Positions 1-6,422 of a DNA stretch of 7,278 nt are shown here, piece by piece. The translations under genes and the position numbers were made by a program. Each line of letters begins with the position of its first letter. The stretch's first letter is position 1. The notes beneath the pieces were generated by a model. That model searched no databases. It worked only from the letters and a program-made list of their open reading frames with translations, and had not been told where the DNA came from. The stretch is from Alphaproteobacteria bacterium (lineage in GTDB: Bacteria > Pseudomonadota > Alphaproteobacteria > CACIAM-22H2), in assembly GCA_016869415.1 (NCBI GenBank), contig VGEI01000177.1, forward strand, positions 1 through 7,278. The letters are read 5' to 3'.

Positions 1-32
1 CGTAACGTCTTTCATTCCCCGTATGGTCGTTT

Positions 33-54
33 GCCGGCGTCTTTGGGCGCCGGC
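33..54. terminator. Strong GC-rich hairpin downstream of the lyase gene, possible terminator
   Basis: Bases 33-39 (GCCGGCG) pair perfectly with 48-54 (CGCCGGC). A T-G wobble (40/47) and a C-G pair (41/46) extend the stem to about nine pairs around a TTTG loop. It lies 26 nt past the stop of the minus-strand lyase gene, a usual place for an intrinsic terminator. On the minus strand, however, no T-run follows the stem. On the plus strand a weak T-rich stretch (TTTCTC, 61-66) follows after a six-base gap, so it could instead end a plus-strand gene lying before the window. The hairpin is seen directly; termination and its direction are inferred. Confidence 0.4.
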
Positions 55-79
55 CCGATCTTTCTCATGGTGAAGATTG

Positions 80-961
80 CTACTCCGCCGCCTTGTAGCG
101 CTCCTCACGCTCCCAGTAGGCCGGGAAGCCGACGATCTGCTGCAGTTCGGGGAAGCCGACCATGGGCGGCAGGCCGACGTTGGAGCCGGGCTTGAGCGCC
201 TCCAGCGCCGCCCGCATGGCGGTGATCGCCGCCGACAGGGTGACGATGGGATAGACGGCGAGGGCGTAGCCGAGCTTGCCGAGCCGCTCGCCGGGCAGGA
301 TCGGCGTCTTGCCGCCATGCACCATGTTGGCCATGCAGGGCTTGGTCATCGCCGCGCAGTAGCGGCGCATCTCGTCCTCGCTCTCCGGCGCTTCGAGGAA
401 AGTGATGTCCGCTCCCTCGGCCTCGAAGATGCGGCAGCGCTCCAGCGCCTCGTCGAAGCCGTGGGGCGCGCGGGCATCGGTGCGGGCGAGGATGAGGATG
501 TCATGCCCCTTCTTTTGAAGATCCTGGCGGGCCTCGACCGCGGCACGGATCTTCATCCGCGCCTCCTCGCGGCCGATCACCGCCTTGCCCTTGGTGTGGC
601 CGCATTTCTTCGGGCTGACTTGGTCCTCAATCATCACCGCAGCAGCACCGGCGCGGGCATAGTCGGCGACCGTGCGCTGCACGTTGAGCGCGTTACCGTA
701 GCCGGTGTCGCCGTCGCCGATGATCGGCATGTCGCCGGCGGCGTTAACGCAGCTGCGCAGCGTGTCGAGCATTTCGCTGACGCTGATCAGCCCGGTGTCG
801 GGCAGGCCGAGCCGTGCCCCCGAAACGGCGAAGCCGCTCATGAAGCCGACCTTGTACCCGGCGGCGGCAATGAGCTTGGCCGAGAGCCCGTCGAAGCAGC
901 CGGGCATCGGCAGGAACTCCTTGCGGGCGAACAGCTCGCGCAAGCGTTGCGCGGGGGTCAT
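80..961 (-). CDS. Isocitrate lyase/PEP mutase superfamily protein, probable carbon-carbon lyase
   Basis: A 293-residue cytosolic enzyme of the isocitrate lyase/PEP mutase superfamily, which folds as an alpha/beta barrel and breaks or forms C-C or P-C bonds in small 2-oxo or hydroxy acids using Mg2+. Visible motifs are SGFAVSGARLGLPDTGL (42-58), the metal-site stretch GDGDTGYGN (82-90), EDQ (112-114) and KKCGH (118-122). KKCGH matches the lyase signature with catalytic Cys120; true PEP mutases lack this Cys, so a lyase is favoured. Candidates include 2-methylisocitrate lyase-like, dimethylmalate lyase-like or oxaloacetate decarboxylase-like activity; sequence alone does not fix the substrate. 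The frame is open upstream to 1057, but the ATG at 961 is chosen because AAGGAGAG lies just ahead of it and family homology begins there (MTPAQRLREL). It is divergent from def, and no pathway partner adjoins it. Confidence 0.88.
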   Translation of the reverse strand: MTPAQRLRELFARKEFLPMPGCFDGLSAKLIAAAGYKVGFMSGFAVSGARLGLPDTGLISVSEMLDTLRSCVNAAGDMPIIGDGDTGYGNALNVQRTVADYARAGAAAVMIEDQVSPKKCGHTKGKAVIGREEARMKIRAAVEARQDLQKKGHDILILARTDARAPHGFDEALERCRIFEAEGADITFLEAPESEDEMRRYCAAMTKPCMANMVHGGKTPILPGERLGKLGYALAVYPIVTLSAAITAMRAALEALKPGSNVGLPPMVGFPELQQIVGFPAYWEREERYKAAE

Positions 962-1068
962 GGGCGCTCTCCTTTTTCTGCAAGATATTGTTTTGCCGAC
1001 GATATCAGCCGCTTTTCGGCCCCGCAATGCGGCTTGACCGAGACCCGCCAACCTCATATCTACCGGGC
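962..1068. promoter_or_regulatory. Divergent control region between the lyase gene and def
   Basis: A 107 bp gap holding the start signals of two divergent genes. On the minus strand AGGAGAG lies about six bases before the lyase ATG, a good ribosome site. An inverted repeat GATAT-N13-ATATC (984-988 and 1002-1006) and a small stem GCCG-N5-CGGC (1008-1020) are visible and could be operator parts, but both are short enough to be chance. On the plus strand a promoter-like pair sits against def and is listed separately. No small gene is supported here. Confidence 0.5.
1033..1062 (+). promoter_or_regulatory. Candidate sigma-70 promoter of def-fmt-truA, possibly giving a leaderless mRNA
   Basis: TTGACC (1033-1038) and TATCTA (1057-1062) are separated by 18 bp, close to TTGACA/TATAAT. 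The def ATG begins at 1069, only six bases after the -10 box, about where transcription would start. The def start also has no purine-rich ribosome site before it. Together these suggest that the mRNA begins at or next to the start codon. The boxes are seen; promoter use and leaderless initiation are inferred. Confidence 0.5.
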
Positions 1069-1608
1069 ATGGCGATCCTCAACATCATCGAAGCGCCGGA
1101 CCCACGGCTCAAGGTCAAGGCCAAGCCGGTCAAGCAGGTCGACGCGCGCATCAAACAGCTGCTCGACGACATGGTCGAGACCATGCACGCAGCACCGGGC
1201 ATCGGCCTCGCCGGGCCGCAAGTCGGCGAGGCCCTGCGCCTGCTGGTCATCGACGTGCCCAAGGAGGGCCTGCCGCGCGAGGGCCAGCCGCCGAACCCGA
1301 TGAAGATCGTCAACCCGGAGATCGTCTGGGCCTCGGACGAGCTGAAGCCGTGGGAAGAGGGCTGCCTGTCGCTGCCCGAGCAGTACGCCGAGGTGGTGCG
1401 GCCGGCCGAGATCAAGCTGCGCTATCTCGACGAGACCGGTACCAAACGGGAGCTGCACGCCACGGGCGTCATGGCCGTGTGTATCCAGCACGAGATGGAT
1501 CACCTCGAAGGCGTACTGTTCGTCGATCACATCTCGGCGCTGCGGCGGAACATGATCCTGCGCAAGCTGCAGAAGGCCAGGAAGCTCAAGCAGCCGGTTC
1601 CGGCCTGA
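1069..1608 (+). CDS. def: Peptide deformylase
   Basis: A 179-residue cytosolic metalloenzyme that removes the formyl group from the N-terminal methionine of new polypeptides at the ribosome exit. All three family motifs are present: GIGLAGPQVG (44-53), EGCLS (97-101) with metal ligand Cys99, and QHEMDHLEG (140-148) with metal ligands His141 and His145 and catalytic Glu142. Length is normal for a bacterial deformylase. One variation is Gly49 where most members have Ala (GLAAPQ); the key Gln51 is kept. The frame is open further upstream (ATG at 1027, earlier at 988), but the family N-terminus (MAILNIIEAPDPRL) starts at 1069 and the promoter-like boxes would otherwise lie inside the gene. It is first in a def-fmt-truA cluster, with fmt beginning 7 nt after its stop, a natural pairing because Fmt adds the group that Def removes. 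Confidence 0.97.
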   Translation: MAILNIIEAPDPRLKVKAKPVKQVDARIKQLLDDMVETMHAAPGIGLAGPQVGEALRLLVIDVPKEGLPREGQPPNPMKIVNPEIVWASDELKPWEEGCLSLPEQYAEVVRPAEIKLRYLDETGTKRELHATGVMAVCIQHEMDHLEGVLFVDHISALRRNMILRKLQKARKLKQPVPA

Positions 1609-1615
1609 TCCGCTC

Positions 1616-2530
1616 ATGCGGCTGGCTTACATGGGGACCCCGGACTTCGCGGTGCCCGCGCTTCGCGCCCTGCTCGCCGCCGGCCACGACGTTGCCGCCG
1701 TCTACACCCAGCCGCCGCGTCCTGCCGGACGCGGCCAGCGCGAGCAGCGCTCGCCGGTGCATGAGTTCGCCGCGGCACATGACATTCCGGTTCGCACGCC
1801 GGCTTCCTTGAAGCAGGAAGAGGCACAGCGCAGCTTCGCGGCGCTCGATCTCGATGTCGCCGTCGTCGCGGCCTACGGCCTGATCCTGCCCAAAGCGGTC
1901 CTCGCGGCGCCGAAACGCGGCTGCCTCAACATCCACGCCTCGCTGCTGCCCCGTTGGCGGGGTGCTGCGCCCATCCAGCGCGCCATGCTCGCCGGCGACG
2001 CGGAGACCGGCATCACCATCATGCAGATGGACGAAGGGCTCGACACCGGCGCCATGCTGGCGAAGGAGGCGACGGCGATCGAGGCAAGCGACACAGGCCA
2101 GACCCTGCACGACCGGCTGGCGGAGATCGGTGCGCAGGCGATTGTTGAGACGTTGGCCCGGCTTGAGACTCTCAAGCCCATGCCGCAGCCGGCGGACGGC
2201 GTCACCTACGCCGCCAAGCTGACGAAGGACGAGGGCCGCCTCGACTGGACGAAGCCGGCGGCGGCGCTGGCGCGCCAGGTGCGGGCCTTCGATCCCTGGC
2301 CGGGCGCCTGGTTCGACTGTCGAGGTGAGCGCATCAAGGTGCTGGCGGCGCAGGAGGTCGGCACCGACGCAGCCGCCGAGCCCGGTGTGGTGATCGACGG
2401 GCAGGCGACGGTGGCCTGCGGAACTGGGGCGCTGCAACTCGCACGCCTACAGCGTCCAGGCAAGGGGCCGTTGCCGGCCGGCGAATTCCTGCGCGGCTTC
2501 GCCCTGCTACCGGGCACGACACTAGGCTGA
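1616..2530 (+). CDS. fmt: Methionyl-tRNA formyltransferase
   Basis: A 304-residue cytosolic enzyme that transfers a formyl group from 10-formyltetrahydrofolate to the amino group of Met on initiator tRNA. The N-terminus carries MGTPDFAVPAL (6-16). The formyltransferase catalytic set is intact: Asn105 and His107 in NIHASLLPRWRGAAPIQ (105-121) and Asp143 in GLDTGAM (141-147). A C-terminal tRNA-binding domain follows from about residue 205, with RAFDPWPGAW (223-232). Length is close to the usual 310 or so. The ATG at 1616 follows the def stop by 7 nt and has no clear Shine-Dalgarno site, so it probably depends on coupling to def translation. Its TGA shares its last base with the ATG of truA (TGATG, 2528-2532), a typical stop-and-restart junction. 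Confidence 0.97.
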   Translation: MRLAYMGTPDFAVPALRALLAAGHDVAAVYTQPPRPAGRGQREQRSPVHEFAAAHDIPVRTPASLKQEEAQRSFAALDLDVAVVAAYGLILPKAVLAAPKRGCLNIHASLLPRWRGAAPIQRAMLAGDAETGITIMQMDEGLDTGAMLAKEATAIEASDTGQTLHDRLAEIGAQAIVETLARLETLKPMPQPADGVTYAAKLTKDEGRLDWTKPAAALARQVRAFDPWPGAWFDCRGERIKVLAAQEVGTDAAAEPGVVIDGQATVACGTGALQLARLQRPGKGPLPAGEFLRGFALLPGTTLG

Positions 2531-3267
2531 TGCCGCGCTATCGCCTCACTCTCGAGTATGACGGCACGCCGTTCGTCGGCTGGCAGATCCAGGAGAGCGG
2601 CCTGTCGGTCCAGGGTGTGCTGGAGGAGGCGATCGGTCGGTTTTGCGGCGAGAGTCCCAGGACGATTGCGGCGGGGCGCACCGATGCCGGCGTTCACGCC
2701 GCCGGCCAGGTGGTGCATGTCGATCTGACGAAGGCATGGCCGGCGGAACGGGTGCGTGAGGCGCTCAATTTCCATCTGCGCCCGCACCCGGTGAGCGTGC
2801 TGGAGGCAGCACTTGTGGCGGCTGATTTCAACGCCCGCCTGTCGGCACGCTCGCGCCGCTATCTCTATCGCATCCTCAACCGCCGGGCGCCGCCGGCGCT
2901 GGAGCGCGATCATGTCTGGCATGTGGCCAGGCCGCTCGACGCACCCGCCATGCATGTGGCGGCGCAGTGCCTGGTCGGGCGGCACGACTTCACCACCTTC
3001 CGCGCCAGCCTCTGCCAGGCGAAGTCGCCGGTGAAGACGCTCGACCGGCTGGACGTGACGCGCGACGGCGACGAGATCCGGATCACCGCTCTGGCGCGTT
3101 CCTTCCTGCATCACCAGGTGCGCAACATGGTCGGCACGCTCAAGCTGGTCGGCGAGGCCAAATGGAGTGCCGGCGACGTCGCCGCGGCGTTGGAGGCCCG
3201 CGATCGCAGCAAGGGAGGTCCGACCGCGCCCGCGGCCGGCCTTTGCCTTATGCAAGTATCTTATTGA
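2530..3267 (+). CDS. truA: tRNA pseudouridine(38-40) synthase
   Basis: A 245-residue cytosolic enzyme that converts uridines 38, 39 and 40 in the tRNA anticodon arm to pseudouridine. Family features in order: RYRLTLEYDGTPFVGWQ (3-19), the catalytic loop AGRTDAGVHA (48-57) with Asp52 as the nucleophile, HDFTTFRA (152-159), KSPVKT (165-170), FLHHQVRNMVG (192-202) and the C-terminal PAAGLCL (234-240). Length is slightly below the E. coli enzyme but usual for this class. Its start overlaps the fmt stop by one base, so translation is probably coupled. Its last 20 bases (3248-3267) overlap the end of the convergent membrane-protein gene, so no intergenic terminator can lie between them. Confidence 0.97.
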   Translation: MPRYRLTLEYDGTPFVGWQIQESGLSVQGVLEEAIGRFCGESPRTIAAGRTDAGVHAAGQVVHVDLTKAWPAERVREALNFHLRPHPVSVLEAALVAADFNARLSARSRRYLYRILNRRAPPALERDHVWHVARPLDAPAMHVAAQCLVGRHDFTTFRASLCQAKSPVKTLDRLDVTRDGDEIRITALARSFLHHQVRNMVGTLKLVGEAKWSAGDVAAALEARDRSKGGPTAPAAGLCLMQVSY

Positions 3268-3856
3268 GCAGGGGACCGATGATGCCGCCGCCGTGCAATG
3301 CCGTCTCGAAGGCGTCGATGGCGAGGCCGAGCATCAGGTCGACGACGACAAAGCCGAGCGCCGGCAGCGGCTCGATGTCGAGGGCCGAACGCACGATGAA
3401 GAACTGGTAGTAGACGATCGAACCGGTAAGCAGCAGTGCGGCGAAGACGATGACACTTTGCGGGGCCACTCCTAAGGCCGACAGCGCCGCCACCGGCACG
3501 AAGGCGGTGACCTGAAGCACGTTGGCCCAGTTGTAGGCCACGATATAGGTCAGGTAGCGCTGGCTCTTGCCCAGCGCGTTGGCCAGATACCAGGCGGCCA
3601 GCGGAAAGGCCGTCCAGCCGATGACGTAGCCGATGGCCTCGATGAACAGGGCCCGCAAGGGGTCTGATGACAGTGGATGCTCGGTCGTCCGCAGCAGGAT
3701 GAGCAAGGCGAAGAGCGGAGCAGCGACAATCGCCGCCTGGAACGATTTCCAGAAGCCTTCGATCGAGCCGTCGAAATCGCGGATGGCGCTGGGATCGAGC
3801 CGCGCCAGCCGCAGGGCGCCGGCTATGCCGCGGTAGGCGGCCGCCAGATCGATCAT
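3248..3856 (-). CDS. Uncharacterised multi-pass membrane protein, last gene of the dap operon
   Basis: A 202-residue protein I cannot assign to a function. A soluble N-terminus of about 36 residues (MIDLAAAYRGIAGALRLARL, then DFDGSIEGFWKSF) is followed by about five hydrophobic segments near 38-56, 70-94, 102-129, 133-157 and 165-186, so it should be an inner-membrane protein. No signal peptide, metal motif or catalytic motif is obvious. The overall form recalls small YIP1-like or other unnamed integral membrane families, but this is only resemblance. The ATG at 3856 overlaps the dapE stop as ATGA (3853-3856), implying coupling; an in-frame opening continues upstream to 4171 but is out-of-frame dapE sequence. 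Its 3' end overlaps truA by 20 bp. Confidence 0.82.
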   Translation of the reverse strand: MIDLAAAYRGIAGALRLARLDPSAIRDFDGSIEGFWKSFQAAIVAAPLFALLILLRTTEHPLSSDPLRALFIEAIGYVIGWTAFPLAAWYLANALGKSQRYLTYIVAYNWANVLQVTAFVPVAALSALGVAPQSVIVFAALLLTGSIVYYQFFIVRSALDIEPLPALGFVVVDLMLGLAIDAFETALHGGGIIGPLLNKILA

Positions 3857-5001
3857 GCGAAGAAACGGTCGAGAATGCCGCCGTAGATCGCGGTCAGGCT
3901 GCGGATATCGGCTACGGCGGCGCGCTCGTCGACCTTGTGCATGGTGCGGCTGATCAGGCCGAATTCGACCACCGGCGCGTAGTTGCAGATGAAGCGCGCA
4001 TCCGACGTGCCACCGGTCGTGCTGAGCCGGGCATTGCGGCCAGTCACGCTGGCGGCTGCGGTCGAAACAAGGTCGCTGAGGCCGCCCGGCTTGGTGAGGA
4101 AGGACTCGCCCGACACGGAGACCTGCAGGTCGTAGCGACCGCCGACGCTGTCGAGGCGCTGGCGTAGCCATTGGGTCAGGGTCTCGGAGCGGTGCTGGTC
4201 GTTGAAGCGGATGTTGATGCTGGCCCGGGCCACGGCCGGGATGACGTTGTGTGCCGGGTTGCCGACATCGATCGAGGTGACCTGCAGGCTCGAAGCCTGG
4301 AACCAGTCGTTGCCTTTGTCGAGCTCAGGCTCGGTCAGGGCGGCGAGCATCTTCACCAGGCGGTGGTTCGGGTTGTCGGCCAGATGCGGGTACGCGACAT
4401 GCCCTTGCGTGCCGGTGACGGTGAGCGCGTAGTTCACGCTGCCGCGGCGGCCGATCTTGATCATGTCACCCATGGCGGTCTCGTTGCTCGGCTCGCCGAC
4501 GACGCAGGCGTCGAAGGTTTCGCCGCGCGCTTTGACCCATTTCAGCATCTTGGCCGTGCCGTTGACCGCCGGGCCTTCCTCGTCGCCGGTGATCAGCAGG
4601 CTGATCGAGCCCTTGAAGCCCGGCCCCCGCTTCTTGAGGAAGTCGGCCGCCGCAGCGGTGAAGGCGGCGACCGCGCCCTTCATGTCGGCGGCGCCCCGGC
4701 CGTAGACATGGCCGTCGACGATCTCGCCACCGAAGGGGTCGACCGTCCAACCCTTGAGGTCGCCGACCGGCACGACATCCATGTGCCCGGCGAAGCAGAA
4801 ATGGGGGCTCCCGGTGCCCCAGCGGGCGTAGAGATTGTCGATATCGGGCGTACCCGGCTCGGAAAACGGCAGCCGGTGACAGGTGAAGCCGAGCGGCCTG
4901 AGCACGTCTTCGAGCACGCCCAGCGCGCCCCCGTCCTTCGGCGTGACGCTGGGCCGGCGGATCAGCGCCTGGGTCAGGGCGACGGGATCGATGGTGGTCA
5001 C
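3853..5001 (-). CDS. dapE: Succinyl-diaminopimelate desuccinylase
   Basis: A 382-residue M20-family zinc hydrolase that cleaves N-succinyl-LL-diaminopimelate to succinate and LL-diaminopimelate in the lysine and peptidoglycan pathway. The di-zinc site is complete: His73 and Asp75 in AGHMDVVP (71-78), Asp106 in GRGAADMKG (101-109), Glu141 (general base) and Glu142 in TGDEEGPA (138-145), Glu170 in VVGEPS (167-172) and His355 in TMHKVDER (353-360). TTGGTSDARF (328-337) is also typical of DapE. Length matches the usual 375-380. The start is GTG at 5001, overlapping the upstream Gfa-like stop as GTGA (4998-5001). It is chosen because DapE homology begins there (TTIDPVALTQALI); the frame stays open to 5337, but those residues are shadow of the upstream gene. 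Expression probably relies on coupling. Confidence 0.96.
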   Translation of the reverse strand: MTTIDPVALTQALIRRPSVTPKDGGALGVLEDVLRPLGFTCHRLPFSEPGTPDIDNLYARWGTGSPHFCFAGHMDVVPVGDLKGWTVDPFGGEIVDGHVYGRGAADMKGAVAAFTAAAADFLKKRGPGFKGSISLLITGDEEGPAVNGTAKMLKWVKARGETFDACVVGEPSNETAMGDMIKIGRRGSVNYALTVTGTQGHVAYPHLADNPNHRLVKMLAALTEPELDKGNDWFQASSLQVTSIDVGNPAHNVIPAVARASINIRFNDQHRSETLTQWLRQRLDSVGGRYDLQVSVSGESFLTKPGGLSDLVSTAAASVTGRNARLSTTGGTSDARFICNYAPVVEFGLISRTMHKVDERAAVADIRSLTAIYGGILDRFFA

Positions 5002-5423
5002 GATAGAGGTTTTCCCTCGGCCGAAGTCTTGGCAAAGCGCCGCAGGCCGTCGTTCAGATGCAGCCAGGGCATCTGCCCCTCGGTGTAGACATGGGCGGTG
5101 GGTCGGAACGTCTCCGGCGCGTCGAAGGCACAGACGAAAACATGGACTTCGTCCGCCCAGCGCGCGCCCTCGTAGGTAAGCGGCGTGCCGCAGATGGCGC
5201 AGAAGCTCCGACTGACGCCCGGTGACGAGCCGTAGCGGCGCGGCTCGCCCCGGGTGATGGTGAAGCGCTCGCGCGGGAAACCGGCATAGGTCGCCAGTGC
5301 TGCCGAGGTGGCCCGCCGGCAATCGGCGCAGTGACAATGCGCCACCCAGCGCGGTTCGCCCTCCACGCGGAAGCGGATGGCACCGCAGCGGCAGCCCCCT
5401 TCGTGTGTCAGGGCGGCGGCCAT
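4998..5423 (-). CDS. Gfa/CENP-V-type zinc-binding protein
   Basis: A 141-residue protein of the glutathione-dependent formaldehyde-activating (Gfa)/CENP-V fold family. All seven family cysteines are visible: Cys11 and Cys13 in GGCRCGAIRF (9-18), Cys30, Cys32 and Cys35 in AHCHCADCRRAT (28-39), and Cys75 and Cys78 in FCAICGTPL (74-82). These bind a structural and a second zinc. The C-terminal PWLHLNDGLRRF (119-130) also fits the family. The founding member was reported to bind glutathione and speed S-hydroxymethylglutathione formation, but most relatives have no proven function, so no reaction is assigned. The ATG at 5423 lies 7 nt after the dapD stop with a weak AAGG ahead. A longer form from 5480 would overlap dapD by 50 bases and adds residues outside the family, so it is not preferred. 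Its stop overlaps the dapE start. Confidence 0.9.
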   Translation of the reverse strand: MAAALTHEGGCRCGAIRFRVEGEPRWVAHCHCADCRRATSAALATYAGFPRERFTITRGEPRRYGSSPGVSRSFCAICGTPLTYEGARWADEVHVFVCAFDAPETFRPTAHVYTEGQMPWLHLNDGLRRFAKTSAEGKPLS

Positions 5424-5430
5424 CGCCTTG

Positions 5431-6288
5431 TCAGCCCCGCAGAAGCTCGTTGATCGACGTCTTGGCGCGCGTGCCGGCATCGACGCGCTTGAGGATCACC
5501 GCGCAGTAGGTGGAGGGGCCCGGGCTGCCGTCGGGCAGCGGCTTGCCCGGCAGGTTGCCCGGCACGACCACCGAGAAGGCCGGTACGCGGCCGACATGCA
5601 CCTCGCCGGTGTTGCGATCGACGATCTTGGTCGAGGCGCCGATGAACACGCCCATGGAGATCACGGCGCCGGTCTCGACCACCACGCCTTCGACGACCTC
5701 GCTGCGCGCACCGACGAAGCAGTTGTCCTCGATGATCACCGGACCGGCCTGCAGCGGCTCGAGCACGCCACCGATCCCGGCGCCGCCGGAGATATGGCAG
5801 TTCTTGCCGATCTGCGCGCAGGAGCCGACCGTCGCCCAGGTATCGACCATCGTGCCCGAATCGACATAGGCGCCGACATTGACGAAGCTCGGCATCAGCA
5901 CGACACCGGAGGCGATGTAGGCCGAGCGACGCACCACACAGTTGGGCACGGCGCGGAAGCCGGCGGCCTTGAAGCGCTTCTCGTCCCAGCCGGCGAATTT
6001 CGAGGCGACCTTGTCGTACCAGGGGGAGGGCCCGCGCATGGGGTCCGTCGGTCCGCCGGGCATCGGCACCGAATCGTAGAGACGGAAGGAGAGCAGCACC
6101 GCCTTCTTGAGCCACTGGTTGACCTGCCACCCGCTGCCGGTCTTTTCGGCCACGCGCAGCGTGCCGGCATCGAGGCCGTCGAGAGCCGTCTCGACGGCGT
6201 CGCGGACGGCGCCCTTGGTCGAGGAATTCACTCCATCGCGGGCATCCCAAGCCTTGTCGATGGTCGCTGCAAGCTCGTTTCTCGTCAT
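5431..6288 (-). CDS. dapD: 2,3,4,5-tetrahydropyridine-2,6-dicarboxylate N-succinyltransferase
   Basis: A 285-residue cytosolic enzyme that succinylates tetrahydrodipicolinate using succinyl-CoA, committing it to the succinylase branch of diaminopimelate and lysine synthesis. A helical N-terminal domain (about 1-110, with VNQWLKKAVLLSFRL at 56-70) is followed by a left-handed beta-helix of hexapeptide repeats (about 115-240). Within it, VNVGAYVDSGTMVDTWATVG (136-155), CHISGGAGIGGVLEPLQ (164-180) and EDNCFVGARSEVVEG (187-201) are characteristic of DapD. The C-terminus (SPGPSTYCAVILKRVD, 255-270) is also typical. The length fits the family, whose members form trimers. The ATG at 6288 follows AAGGAACG. 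It is the first gene of the dapD/Gfa-like/dapE/membrane-protein operon and has its own promoter candidate upstream. Confidence 0.97.
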   Translation of the reverse strand: MTRNELAATIDKAWDARDGVNSSTKGAVRDAVETALDGLDAGTLRVAEKTGSGWQVNQWLKKAVLLSFRLYDSVPMPGGPTDPMRGPSPWYDKVASKFAGWDEKRFKAAGFRAVPNCVVRRSAYIASGVVLMPSFVNVGAYVDSGTMVDTWATVGSCAQIGKNCHISGGAGIGGVLEPLQAGPVIIEDNCFVGARSEVVEGVVVETGAVISMGVFIGASTKIVDRNTGEVHVGRVPAFSVVVPGNLPGKPLPDGSPGPSTYCAVILKRVDAGTRAKTSINELLRG

Positions 6289-6325
6289 CGTTCCTTATTC
6301 CGGCTGTCCCTCGGAAAACCGGGCG

Positions 6326-6354
6326 AACATGGGTGAGAATCCTGCCCCTGTCAA
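6326..6354 (-). promoter_or_regulatory. Candidate sigma-70 promoter of the dapD operon
   Basis: Read on the minus strand, a perfect -35 box TTGACA (6354-6349) is followed after 17 bp by CATGTT (6331-6326), a weak -10 box that keeps the important A2 and T6. Transcription would begin near 6319, giving a leader of roughly 30 bases before dapD. The perfect -35 box and ideal spacing are seen; use as a promoter is inferred. Confidence 0.45.
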
Positions 6355-6392
6355 CGCCGGCTCCTGTTGCGCAGCGCTCTGCCGTCGGCGGC

Positions 6393-6420
6393 TTCACAGG
6401 TCTTAAGGGCTTGTTTATCT
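6393..6420 (+). promoter_or_regulatory. Weak promoter candidate for the PAS-protein gene
   Basis: TTCACA (6393-6398) and TTATCT (6415-6420) are 16 bp apart, in the only A+T-richer patch of the divergent region. Transcription would start near 6427, inside the following inverted repeat. The match is moderate and the call tentative. Confidence 0.25.
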
Positions 6421-6422
6421 TC

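Noticed and set aside
984..1006. Inverted repeat GATAT-N13-ATATC upstream of the lyase gene as a regulator operator
   Set aside because: The arms are only five bases and include a GATATC palindrome; I know no regulator with this spacing, so chance cannot be excluded.
77..1303. A 408-codon plus-strand open frame covering the lyase gene and running into def
   Set aside because: It is antisense to the lyase gene, out of frame with def, rich in Arg/Ala/Gly with no family motif, and typical of mirror frames in GC-rich DNA.
1586..2437. A 283-codon minus-strand open frame opposite fmt
   Set aside because: It lies wholly under a clear fmt gene with intact catalytic residues; its own product has no recognisable motif.
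2206..3255. A 349-codon minus-strand open frame opposite the end of fmt and truA
   Set aside because: It spans two well-identified genes on the other strand and shows no domain.
3268..3320. Search for a terminator after truA
   Set aside because: No stem followed by a T-run is visible, and the stretch is coding sequence of the convergent membrane gene.
4171..5088. A 305-codon plus-strand open frame opposite dapE
   Set aside because: It is a mirror frame of dapE, which carries the complete di-zinc site; the antisense product has low-complexity composition.
5002..5337. An apparent 112-residue N-terminal extension of dapE, suggesting a fusion
   Set aside because: The extra residues are the Gfa-like gene read out of frame; DapE homology begins at the GTG at 5001, which overlaps the upstream stop.
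5377..6336. A 319-codon plus-strand open frame opposite dapD
   Set aside because: Its His/Asp/Gly-rich repetitive look arises from the hexapeptide-repeat coding of dapD read backwards.
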